A stretch of 8,811 bases of DNA from an uncultured bacterium (lineage in GTDB: Bacteria; Bacillota; Clostridia; Oscillospirales; Butyricicoccaceae). Below the pieces are notes generated by a model. The model saw only the letters and a list, made by a program, of their open reading frames with translations, ran no database searches and was not told the DNA's origin. The DNA is taken from assembly GCA_905215125.1 (NCBI GenBank), contig CAJMOV010000068.1:1-8811 (forward strand). The letters run 5' to 3'. Both the position numbers and the translations under genes were made by a program. Shown one piece after another: positions 1-7,117 of the stretch; the first letter of the stretch is position 1; every line of letters begins with the position of its first letter.

Positions 1-780
<780 letters not shown>

Positions 781-782
781 CC

Positions 783-811
783 TTTTCAAACGCCTGATTT
801 TGGTTTAAAAT
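783..811 (+). promoter_or_regulatory. Candidate sigma-A promoter ahead of pyrH
   Basis: A -35-like TTTTCA (783-788, 4 of 6 to TTGACA) lies exactly 17 nt before a -10-like TAAAAT (806-811, 5 of 6 to TATAAT). This places transcription start near 818 and gives a leader of about 30 nt before the pyrH ATG at 848. It sits in the AT-rich gap after uvrA, where a promoter for the pyrH operon would be expected. Match and spacing are read directly; activity is inferred. An ATTTT/AAAAT inverted repeat overlaps the -10 (797-811) but is too short and AT-rich to call an operator or terminator. Confidence 0.45.
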
Positions 812-836
812 AGAGGGGAAGAAAGAAACAAAATGC

Positions 837-842
837 AGGAGG
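837..842 (+). promoter_or_regulatory. Ribosome binding site that sets the pyrH start
   Basis: A perfect AGGAGG ends 5 nt before the ATG at 848. An in-frame ATG at 833 lies upstream of this Shine-Dalgarno, so starting there would place the site inside the coding sequence. The nearest purine run upstream of 833 (GAGGGG, 813-818) is 14 nt away, too far for good initiation. The ATG at 848 is therefore preferred. Confidence 0.8.
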
Positions 843-847
843 ATGAA

Positions 848-1579
848 ATGGACACTCCTAAGTTCAAACGTGTGCTGCTGAAAATCAGCGGCGAAGCGCT
901 GGCCGGCGACAAAAAAATTGGTTTGGATTTTGACGTTGTCGACGCCGTCGCCAAAGCGATTAAGCAATGCGTCGATCTAGGCGTGGAAATCGGAATCGTA
1001 GTCGGGGGCGGGAATTTCTGGCGCGGCATCAAGGACGGCGGCGGCCGAATGGAGCGAACGCGCGCCGACCATATGGGTATGCTGGCGACTACCATTAATG
1101 CGCTTGCCCTGGCCGATGTGCTGGAGAAAAACGACGTGCAGGTCCGTGTACAGACCGGCATTGACATGAACAAAATTGCCGAACCATATATTCGGCTTAA
1201 GGCCATTTCCCATTTGGAAAAGGGCAGAGTGGTCATTTTCGGCTGCGGTACGGGCAACCCCTTCTTTTCCACAGATACGGCTGCCGCGCTGCGCGCCGCG
1301 GAAATCGGCGCCGACGTCATCTTGCTGGCGAAAAATATCGACGGCGTTTACGACGCCGATCCCAACAAGGTAAAAACAGCCCGCCGGCTGGAAAATATCA
1401 CTTATTCGGAGATGCTCAGCCGCGGTCTGGCCGTTATGGATTCTACGGCGACGACGCTGTCCATGGACAACAATATCCCCGTCCTGGTCTTTGCCCTGAA
1501 GGATCCCGGCAATATTCGCCGTGTTATTCTGGGAGAAAAAATCGGCTCGTACATCGGAACGGAAGCCCATATAGAATAG
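848..1579 (+). CDS. pyrH: Uridylate kinase (UMP kinase)
   Basis: PyrH phosphorylates UMP to UDP with ATP in the cytosol, the step that commits new pyrimidine to UTP, CTP and UDP-sugars for wall synthesis. The chosen start gives 243 residues, the usual family length of about 240. It belongs to the amino-acid-kinase fold. Visible motifs are the N-terminal KISGEALAG loop (12-20), the glycine-rich GGGNFWRG (53-60), the RTRADHMGMLATTINALA helix (70-87, written as MER-TRADHMGM in this protein), GTGNPFFSTDTAAALRA (134-150) and AKNIDGVYDADP (161-172). All are intact. The family is a hexamer, generally inhibited by UTP and in many species activated by GTP; the sequence alone does not show which effectors act here. 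frr follows after 21 nt with its own strong ribosome binding site, so the two are very probably co-transcribed. Confidence 0.98.
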   Translation: MDTPKFKRVLLKISGEALAGDKKIGLDFDVVDAVAKAIKQCVDLGVEIGIVVGGGNFWRGIKDGGGRMERTRADHMGMLATTINALALADVLEKNDVQVRVQTGIDMNKIAEPYIRLKAISHLEKGRVVIFGCGTGNPFFSTDTAAALRAAEIGADVILLAKNIDGVYDADPNKVKTARRLENITYSEMLSRGLAVMDSTATTLSMDNNIPVLVFALKDPGNIRRVILGEKIGSYIGTEAHIE

Positions 1580-1600
1580 AAAACGTAGGGAGGATCTATC

Positions 1601-2155
1601 ATGAATCAACACTGTACCCCTTATCAGGAAAAGATGCAAAAGACCCTCGATGTGCTCAAGCACGAACTGACCACCATCCGCGCCGGCCGCGCAAATCCCA
1701 ATGTTTTGGATAAGCTCACCATTGAATATTTCGGCTCCAGCATGCCGGTAAACCAGCTGGCGTCCATTTCGTCGCCGGAGCCGCGCGTGTTGGCCGTTCA
1801 GCCGTGGGATGCCGGCGCCCTCAAGGCCATTGAAAAGGCGATCCAGGCGTCCGACATCGGTATCAACCCGCAGAACGACGGTAAGGTTATCCGTCTTGTA
1901 TTCCCCCAGCTTACAGAAGAACGCCGCAAGGATCTGATTAAAGGCGTCAAAAAGCAGGGCGAGGACGGTAAGGTCGCCATGCGGAATATCCGCCGCGACG
2001 CTTTAGACAAGTTTAAGGATATGAAAAAAAAGTCTGAGATCACCGAGGACGACCTTAAAATGCTGGAGAAAGAGATGCAGGATCTGACCGATAAATTCTG
2101 TAAGGAATGTGACAGCGAGACCGCGCGCAAGGAAAAGGAACTGATGGAAATCTAA
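1601..2155 (+). CDS. frr: Ribosome recycling factor
   Basis: Frr (RRF) acts with EF-G to split the post-termination ribosome so that subunits can be reused. The protein is 184 residues, standard for the family at about 185. Recognisable blocks are TTIRAGRANP (24-33), the domain II hinge region SSMPVNQLASIS (46-57), VQPWDAGALKAIEKAI (66-81), IGINPQNDGKVIRLVFPQLTEERR (86-109) and the domain I helix with RNIRRDA (128-134), including the conserved Arg at 132. The start is set by AGGGAGGA (1587-1594), 6 nt before the ATG. A small oddity is the C-terminal helix, which contains C167-x2-C170, with another Cys at position 5. The N- and C-terminal helices pack together in domain I, so these could lie near one another. 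The function call does not depend on that. Confidence 0.98.
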   Translation: MNQHCTPYQEKMQKTLDVLKHELTTIRAGRANPNVLDKLTIEYFGSSMPVNQLASISSPEPRVLAVQPWDAGALKAIEKAIQASDIGINPQNDGKVIRLVFPQLTEERRKDLIKGVKKQGEDGKVAMRNIRRDALDKFKDMKKKSEITEDDLKMLEKEMQDLTDKFCKECDSETARKEKELMEI

Positions 2156-2172
2156 CGTCTTACGGCGGGCAA

Positions 2173-2196
2173 GAGGCGGCGGTAAAACGCCGCCTC
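2173..2196 (+). terminator. Perfect GC-rich hairpin between frr and uppS (possible weak terminator or processing site)
   Basis: GAGGCGGCG (2173-2181) pairs perfectly with CGCCGCCTC (2188-2196) around a 6-nt GTAAAA loop. Eight of nine pairs are G-C. The bases that follow (GCTGTATGAAAA) hold no T-run, so it does not meet the usual form of an intrinsic terminator. It begins 17 nt after the frr stop, in the longest gap of the window (2156-2263). It may partly terminate, block 3' exonucleases, or divide pyrH-frr from the uppS segment. The rest of the gap shows no convincing promoter. Confidence 0.4.
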
Positions 2197-2263
2197 GCTG
2201 TATGAAAAGGAGAATTCCGGGCAACACCAATAGAGAGAAAGTAGTCCGCTGGGGAGAGATGAT

Positions 2264-3007
2264 ATGGCATTGTTTGCGAGAAAAAAAGAGGTGCAGCTTG
2301 ATAATGCGAATATTCCGCGGCATGTGGCCATTATTATGGATGGAAACGGCCGCTGGGCCCAAAAGCGCGGCTTGCCGCGTAAGGCGGGCCATTCGCCGGG
2401 CAGCGAAAATTTCCGCAGGGCAGCCGATACGCTGGCCCGCCTAGGGGTCGAATACCTGACCGTTTACGCTTTTTCCACGGAGAACTGGAAACGGCCGGAG
2501 GACGAAGTGACAGCTATCATGGGACTGTTGGATAAATACCTGCACGAATCCATCCGGGATATGCAGGAAAAGAACATCCGCTTGTACTTTTATGGCGACC
2601 TCACTCATTTCAGCCCGGAGCTTCGCCGGTTGATCGCTGAAACGGAGGTTATATCGGAAAAAACGACAGGGATGCGCGTCAACGTCTGTCTCAATTACGG
2701 CGGGCGGGATGAAATTATACGCGCCTGCCGCAGTTTGGCGTCCGACTGTCAGGCGGGCGCGATACGGCCGGAGGATATCAACGAGCAGACGTTCAGCGAG
2801 CGTCTTGACTCCGCCGGCGTGCCCGATCCCGATCTCCTCATCCGGCCGGGCGGCGAGCAGCGGCTGTCCAATTTCCTGCTGTGGCAGCTGTCCTACGCCG
2901 AATTCGTGTTCAGTGACGTCCTGTGGCCCGACTTTGGGGAGCAGGAAATCAGAGCCGCAATCGCGGAATACCAGCGGAGAAAGCGCCGCTATGGAGGGTT
3001 AGGATGA
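2264..3007 (+). CDS. uppS: Isoprenyl transferase, probably undecaprenyl diphosphate synthase (cis-prenyltransferase)
   Basis: UppS condenses farnesyl diphosphate with eight isopentenyl diphosphates in cis to give the C55 carrier lipid used for peptidoglycan and other wall polymers. The protein is 247 residues, normal for the family. Visible are IIMDGNGRW (23-31) with the catalytic Asp at 26, the GHxxG substrate loop (GHSPG, 42-46), YAFSTENWKRP (68-78), NYGGRDE (144-150), and RPGGEQRLSNFLLWQ (194-208) followed by the metal-binding Glu region YAEF (211-214, Glu213). These positions agree with those I recall for the E. coli enzyme (Asp26, Glu213). GGGGAGAG (2251-2258) precedes the ATG by 5 nt. 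Its stop TGA overlaps the cdsA ATG by 4 nt, so the two are probably translationally coupled. Product chain length cannot be read from sequence alone; C55 is inferred from the operon and family. Confidence 0.96.
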   Translation: MALFARKKEVQLDNANIPRHVAIIMDGNGRWAQKRGLPRKAGHSPGSENFRRAADTLARLGVEYLTVYAFSTENWKRPEDEVTAIMGLLDKYLHESIRDMQEKNIRLYFYGDLTHFSPELRRLIAETEVISEKTTGMRVNVCLNYGGRDEIIRACRSLASDCQAGAIRPEDINEQTFSERLDSAGVPDPDLLIRPGGEQRLSNFLLWQLSYAEFVFSDVLWPDFGEQEIRAAIAEYQRRKRRYGGLG

Positions 3008-3813
3008 AAACCAGGGTAATTACCGCCGTTGTGGCCATCGTTATTTTTATTGCCGTTATTTATTTTATGCCCCCTGTCGCCGCTGTTGCAGCTTTCAGCC
3101 TGCTATGCGGCATAGCGGGATATGAGCTGCTTGGCGCGACCGGTGCGCTGAAGGGTCATCCGCTTTTGTGGTTTTCTTGCCTGTTCGCCGCCGGCGTGCC
3201 TGTGTTGACGGTGTACGCACCGGAAAAGGCGGTGCTGGCCGCCGTGTATCTCTATTTATGCGTCAGCTTTGTTTGGGCTGTTATCGATCATAAGCGTTTG
3301 GGCTTTTCCGAAGTGGCGGAAGGATTCCTTGGAGCCTTTGCCGTCCCATTTCTGCTTTCCGCTGCCATCCGCATCCTGCTGCACAACGATATGGGCCGGC
3401 AGCTTATTTTGATGCCGGCTATTGCCGCATGGTGCAGCGATACCATGGCATACATAACGGGACGTTTGTTCGGCAAACACAAGCTGGCACCCGAGGTCAG
3501 CCCCAAAAAGACGGTTGAAGGCGCTGTTGGCGGACTGCTGGGCGGAACGATTGGAATGCTGGTGTTTGGCTGGGTGATGCAGCGTTACTTCAGCGCGCAG
3601 CCCCAGTATATCCTTTTGGCGCTGGCCGGCGCAATTGGCGCAGCCGTCGGGCAATGCGGCGATTTGGCCATGTCCCTCGTAAAGCGCAATTGCGGTATCA
3701 AAGACTATGGAAAGCTGTTTCCCGGCCATGGCGGCGTGTTGGATCGCTTTGACAGCATGTTGTTTACAGCCCCTTTTTTTGAAATATTGTTGACCTTTAC
3801 CGGCATACTATAA
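3004..3813 (+). CDS. cdsA: Phosphatidate cytidylyltransferase (CDP-diglyceride synthase)
   Basis: CdsA is an integral membrane enzyme that makes CDP-diacylglycerol from phosphatidic acid and CTP, the branch point for phosphatidylglycerol and other phospholipids. The 269-residue protein is mostly hydrophobic, with several transmembrane segments (clear ones near 5-36, 54-92 and 105-125, and more in 170-215). The family signature runs from S224 to D250: SLVKR, then K233-D234, then PGHGG and LDRFD. A conserved upstream stretch, SDTMAYITGRLFGKHKL (145-161), carries Asp146. The frame stays open upstream inside uppS (from 2923), but that part encodes charged sequence unlike a CdsA N-terminus. The ATG at 3004 has GGAGG (2993-2997) 6 nt ahead and gives the expected MKTR plus first membrane helix. 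It overlaps the uppS stop (ATGA). Confidence 0.97.
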   Translation: MKTRVITAVVAIVIFIAVIYFMPPVAAVAAFSLLCGIAGYELLGATGALKGHPLLWFSCLFAAGVPVLTVYAPEKAVLAAVYLYLCVSFVWAVIDHKRLGFSEVAEGFLGAFAVPFLLSAAIRILLHNDMGRQLILMPAIAAWCSDTMAYITGRLFGKHKLAPEVSPKKTVEGAVGGLLGGTIGMLVFGWVMQRYFSAQPQYILLALAGAIGAAVGQCGDLAMSLVKRNCGIKDYGKLFPGHGGVLDRFDSMLFTAPFFEILLTFTGIL

Positions 3814-3815
3814 AA

Positions 3816-3822
3816 AGGCAGG
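3816..3822 (+). promoter_or_regulatory. Ribosome binding site that sets the dxr start
   Basis: AGGCAGG lies 6 nt before the ATG at 3829. An in-frame GTG at 3823 directly abuts this purine run and would leave no spacer, so the ATG two codons downstream is the better start. The choice changes the protein by only two residues. Confidence 0.6.
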
Positions 3823-3828
3823 GTGGAA

Positions 3829-4974
3829 ATGAAAAAAATATCCATCATCGGTTCGACGGGGTCCATCGGCGTGCAGGCGCTTGATGTCGCCCAAAGCCTC
3901 GGGCTTCCCGTTTGTACATTGGCAGCTGGAAAAAATATCAGCCTTTTGGAGCAGCAGGCGCGAATTTTTCATCCGCAAGCTGTTGCCGTCTATGATGAGC
4001 AGGCGGCTGCTGAACTGAAAGGCCGTATGGTGGATACCGATATCCAGGTGCTTGCGGGCGAGCAGGGTGTTTGTTTGGCCGCCGGTTGGGACAACGCCGA
4101 CATTACGCTCAATGCAGCAGTCGGCATCGCCGGCCTGCGGCCGACATTGGCTGCCATTGATGCCGGTAAGACATTGGCTCTAGCTAACAAGGAATCTTTA
4201 GTTTGCGGCGGATCGCTGGTCATGAGCCGGGCCGAGGAAAAGGGCGTCGACATCCTGCCGGTCGATTCCGAGCATTCCGCCATTTTTCAGGCGCTGCGGT
4301 GTGGAAGCAGACAGGAGGTTTCCCGCCTGCTCCTGACGGCCTCCGGCGGTCCCTTTTTCGGCAGGACGCTGGCCGAGCTGGAAAGAGTAACGCCCGCACA
4401 GGCGCTCAGGCATCCCAGCTGGAATATGGGGGCAAAAATCACCATTGATTCCTCCACCATGATGAACAAGGGGTTTGAAGTCATTGAAGCGCACTGGCTG
4501 TTCGGCGTTCCGCAGGATCGAATTGATGTGGTCGTTCATCGTGAAAGCGTCGTTCATTCCTTTGTCGAGTTCTGTGACGGCACAGTGGCTGCTATTTGTT
4601 CGCCGCCCGACATGCGCCTGCCCATTCAGTACGCACTGACTTGGCCTGAGAGAGCGCCGGCCGAACGGCGGCGGCTTGATGTGACCTCCCCATTTCAATG
4701 GAGCTTTTTTCCACCGGACAGGGATTGTTTCCCCGCATTGCGCCTTTGTGAAAAGGCGCTCAAGGATGGGGGAAACCGCGGAGCTGTGGTCAATGGCGCT
4801 AACGAGGAAGCGGTTGGCCTTTTCCTTCGGGAAAAAATCGGGTATTGTGATATTGTCCGGTTGGTATCTGAGGCGCTGGAACGGGTTCCCTATGTCCCGG
4901 TAGACGACTGTGGGGAGATTTTTGAAAGCGATCAGGCTGCACGGCGGGCTGTTCGTGCTGCGATCAATCAATAA
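3829..4974 (+). CDS. dxr: 1-deoxy-D-xylulose 5-phosphate reductoisomerase
   Basis: Dxr rearranges and reduces 1-deoxyxylulose 5-phosphate to 2-C-methylerythritol 4-phosphate with NADPH and a divalent metal. This is the first committed step of the MEP isoprenoid pathway and the target of fosmidomycin. The protein is 381 residues, close to the family norm. Visible parts are the NADPH-binding GSTGSIG (8-14), ALANKESLV (117-125), the metal-binding PVDSEHS (144-150; Asp146, Glu148), TASGGPF (170-176), HPSWNMGAKITIDSSTM (195-211), NKGFEVIEA (213-221) with the third metal ligand Glu217, HRESVVHS (237-244), and VNGANEEAV (321-329) near the C-terminal domain. Every catalytic element I can name is present. 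It lies 15 nt after cdsA and 11 nt before rseP. Its product pathway feeds IspG and UppS, encoded in the same cluster. Confidence 0.98.
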   Translation: MKKISIIGSTGSIGVQALDVAQSLGLPVCTLAAGKNISLLEQQARIFHPQAVAVYDEQAAAELKGRMVDTDIQVLAGEQGVCLAAGWDNADITLNAAVGIAGLRPTLAAIDAGKTLALANKESLVCGGSLVMSRAEEKGVDILPVDSEHSAIFQALRCGSRQEVSRLLLTASGGPFFGRTLAELERVTPAQALRHPSWNMGAKITIDSSTMMNKGFEVIEAHWLFGVPQDRIDVVVHRESVVHSFVEFCDGTVAAICSPPDMRLPIQYALTWPERAPAERRRLDVTSPFQWSFFPPDRDCFPALRLCEKALKDGGNRGAVVNGANEEAVGLFLREKIGYCDIVRLVSEALERVPYVPVDDCGEIFESDQAARRAVRAAINQ

Positions 4975-4985
4975 GGCGGGCTGAT

Positions 4986-6065
4986 ATGAGTATAGTTTAT
5001 GCAATTTTGGTTTTTGGTCTTATCGTATTCGTACATGAGCTAGGGCATTTCACCGTCGCCAAGCTGACAGGAGTGACGGTTTACCAGTTCTCCATCGGCT
5101 TTGGCCCTGCGCTTTGGAAAAAGCAGGTTGGGGAGACGGTTTACGCCATCCGCTGTATCCCCCTGGGCGGCTATGTCGCCATGAAAGGAGAGGATTCGAC
5201 CGTCATTGAGACGCCAGCCGGACACGAGCCCGCCGACGCTGAAGAGGATACCGAGGGCAGCTTTTTGCACGCGGCCCTGTGGAAGCGCGTTTGCATCAGC
5301 GCTGCGGGCGCGGTAATGAACCTCGTCAGCGCCCTGCTCATCCTGCTCATCGTTATGCTGCCGACTTCGCAGATGATCGTCCCCCGGCTGACCGGCTTTA
5401 TGGAAGGCTTTCCGCTTGAGGGGGAAAACGGTCTGAAGGAAGGGGATGAAATCGTCCGCATCAACGGCTTTCATATTTTCATTTACAGCGACGTCATCAA
5501 CGCCCTTGAGCTGGGACAGGGCGAGCCGTATGATATTGTTGTCCGCCGCGACGGGGAGAAAATCACGTTGGAGGATCTGCCGCTGGAAAAGGCCGTTTAC
5601 CCTGAAGAAGAGTCGGACCAGCCCAAATTCGGCCTGCTTTTCGCTGTTGAAAAGGCGACGCTGCCGCAGCGCCTGGGCAGCGCGTGGAACAGCTGTCTCA
5701 GCTTTGTGCAGACGGCGTACAAAAGCATCGGCATGCTGATTGGCGGCGAGGTGAGTGCTGACAACATGATGGGCACTGTCGGCATCACCAGCGAATTGTC
5801 TGAGCGGGTGCAAAGCTCGTGGGAGGATTTCTGGTATTTTGTTGCCTTTTTGTCCGCAAACCTCGCCGTTGTCAATTTGCTGCCCATTCCAGGGCTGGAT
5901 GGGGGGAAGCTGCTGTTTTTGCTCATCGAGCTCATCCGCGGCAAGCCCATCAAGCCGGAGCATGAAGGAGCAGTGCAGCTGGTAGGAATGCTTTTTATCC
6001 TCGGACTCTTTATTTTTGTCACCTATAATGACATTGTAAATCTCATAACGGGGGCGAGAACGTGA
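4986..6065 (+). CDS. rseP: RseP-family intramembrane site-2 zinc metalloprotease
   Basis: RseP-type site-2 proteases cut transmembrane helices of anti-sigma factors, signal-peptide remnants or other regulators within the membrane. The protein is 359 residues. The first helix holds the zinc site HELGH (17-21; His17, Glu18, His21). A conserved GFGP (38-41) and PLGGYVAMKGED (59-70) follow, then a membrane helix near 105-127, a PDZ-like periplasm- or exterior-facing domain of roughly 130-205, and the C-terminal LDG motif NLLPIPGLDGG (297-307; Asp305 the third zinc ligand) and a last helix near 330-350. Between the GGYVAM segment and the second helix is an acidic stretch (about 69-92) that seems longer than I recall for relatives. 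Start ATG 4986 follows AAGGCGGG (4973-4980). Its TGA overlaps the ispG GTG. Its substrate cannot be told from this window. Confidence 0.96.
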   Translation: MSIVYAILVFGLIVFVHELGHFTVAKLTGVTVYQFSIGFGPALWKKQVGETVYAIRCIPLGGYVAMKGEDSTVIETPAGHEPADAEEDTEGSFLHAALWKRVCISAAGAVMNLVSALLILLIVMLPTSQMIVPRLTGFMEGFPLEGENGLKEGDEIVRINGFHIFIYSDVINALELGQGEPYDIVVRRDGEKITLEDLPLEKAVYPEEESDQPKFGLLFAVEKATLPQRLGSAWNSCLSFVQTAYKSIGMLIGGEVSADNMMGTVGITSELSERVQSSWEDFWYFVAFLSANLAVVNLLPIPGLDGGKLLFLLIELIRGKPIKPEHEGAVQLVGMLFILGLFIFVTYNDIVNLITGART

Positions 6066-7117
6066 CAAAATCGAGGCGGATTCATGTGGGAGGGGTGCCC
6101 ATCGGCGGGGGCGCCCCCCTCGTTATTCAGTCGATGTGCAACACCGACACACGGGATGTGCAGTCATCCCTTAAACAGATTGAGACGCTGCGGCTTGCGG
6201 GCTGTCAAGTTGTGCGGCTTGCCGTCCCGGATTGGACGGCTGCCGAAGCGATGGGAGAGATTGCACGGCGTTCTTCCATCCCTGTTGTCGCCGATATCCA
6301 TTTTGACTACCGCCTTGCCCTGGAATGCTGCAGACAGGGGGTACATAAAATCCGTATCAATCCCGGCAACATTGGTGGGAAGGAAAGAGTCAGGGCCGTA
6401 GCGGCGGCCTGCCGCGCGCGGGGGATTCCCATCCGCGTCGGCGTCAATGGCGGATCGATGGACGCTGACTTGCGCGAGCGGTATGGCGTGACGCCGGAAG
6501 GTTTGTGTCAGTGCGCCCAGCGCAATATCGCCATGCTGGAGGATTGCGGCTTTGAAGACATCTGCGTGTCCATCAAAACGTCCAGCGTTTTTAAAACCGT
6601 CGAAGCCTATCGTCTCATCCGCGCCCGCTGCCCTTATCCACTGCATCTCGGCGTTACCGAGGCGGGGACAAGCCGCATGGGAACGCTTAAATCGGCCGCG
6701 GCCTTTGGCGCTTTGCTGGCGGACGGTATCGGCGACACACTGCGCGTCTCCCTGACAGCGGATCCTGTGCTTGAAATCGAAGCTGCGCGGGACATCCTGA
6801 AAGCCTTGGATTTACATCAGAGCGGGGTTACTATCGTCTCCTGTCCGACCTGCGGGCGAACCCAAGTCGATCTGATCCCTCTTGCCGAACAGGTTGAGCG
6901 GAGGCTGGCTGGCGTGCAGAGTCGTCTGACCGTCGCGGTGATGGGGTGCGCCGTCAACGGCCCGGGAGAAGCGCGCGAGGCCGATATTGGCGTTGCCGGC
7001 GGCCGTGGAGAAGGATTGATTTTTCGCCGCGGCGAAATCCTGCGCAAGGTACCGGAAGAAGAATTGCTGGAAAGCCTGGTGCAGGAGGTGCGCAAAATGA
7101 CCGGGGAGGAAGTATGA
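6062..7117 (+). CDS. ispG: 4-hydroxy-3-methylbut-2-enyl diphosphate synthase (flavodoxin/ferredoxin-dependent)
   Basis: IspG (GcpE) reductively opens methylerythritol cyclodiphosphate to HMBPP, the penultimate MEP pathway step, using a [4Fe-4S] cluster. The protein is 351 residues. The TIM-barrel half shows PIGGGAPLVIQSM (13-25), NTDTRDV (27-33), RLAVPD (52-57), ADIHFDYRLAL (78-88), INPGNIG (99-105) and GVNGGS (127-132). The cluster-binding half has SCPTCGRTQVD (260-270) and MGCAVNGPGEA (294-304). Ligands are C261, C264, C296 and Glu303, spaced exactly as I recall for the E. coli enzyme (270/273/305/312). GTG at 6062 is the only usable start: an in-frame TGA lies at 6029-6031, and the first internal ATG (6134) would remove the conserved N-terminus. 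It overlaps rseP (GTGA) and polC (ATGA) by 4 nt each. Its Shine-Dalgarno (GGGGG, 6050-6054) is weak, suggesting translational coupling to rseP. Confidence 0.98.
   Translation: MTKSRRIHVGGVPIGGGAPLVIQSMCNTDTRDVQSSLKQIETLRLAGCQVVRLAVPDWTAAEAMGEIARRSSIPVVADIHFDYRLALECCRQGVHKIRINPGNIGGKERVRAVAAACRARGIPIRVGVNGGSMDADLRERYGVTPEGLCQCAQRNIAMLEDCGFEDICVSIKTSSVFKTVEAYRLIRARCPYPLHLGVTEAGTSRMGTLKSAAAFGALLADGIGDTLRVSLTADPVLEIEAARDILKALDLHQSGVTIVSCPTCGRTQVDLIPLAEQVERRLAGVQSRLTVAVMGCAVNGPGEAREADIGVAGGRGEGLIFRRGEILRKVPEEELLESLVQEVRKMTGEEV

Noticed and set aside
2200..2263. Separate promoter for uppS
   Set aside because: I tried pairing TTCCGG and neighbouring hexamers with downstream AT-rich hexamers. None gave both a reasonable -10 and a 16-18 nt spacing.
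2202..2444. Possible small gene starting in the frr-uppS gap
   Set aside because: The ATG at 2202 has no upstream ribosome binding site. The frame overlaps uppS for most of its length and the product resembles an out-of-frame reading of UppS.
2923..3003. N-terminal extension of CdsA into uppS
   Set aside because: The frame is open but encodes charged sequence inside uppS. The ATG at 3004 has a good Shine-Dalgarno and gives the expected N-terminal membrane helix.
4198..5004. Minus-strand open frame (268 codons) opposite dxr
   Set aside because: It is antisense to an intact Dxr, with no family motif and no convincing ribosome binding site. It is a shadow frame.
5040..6068. Long minus-strand open frame (342 codons) opposite rseP
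   Set aside because: It lies wholly antisense to a clear RseP with intact HELGH and LDG motifs. Its translation has no recognisable domain and looks like a codon-bias shadow of GC-rich coding sequence.
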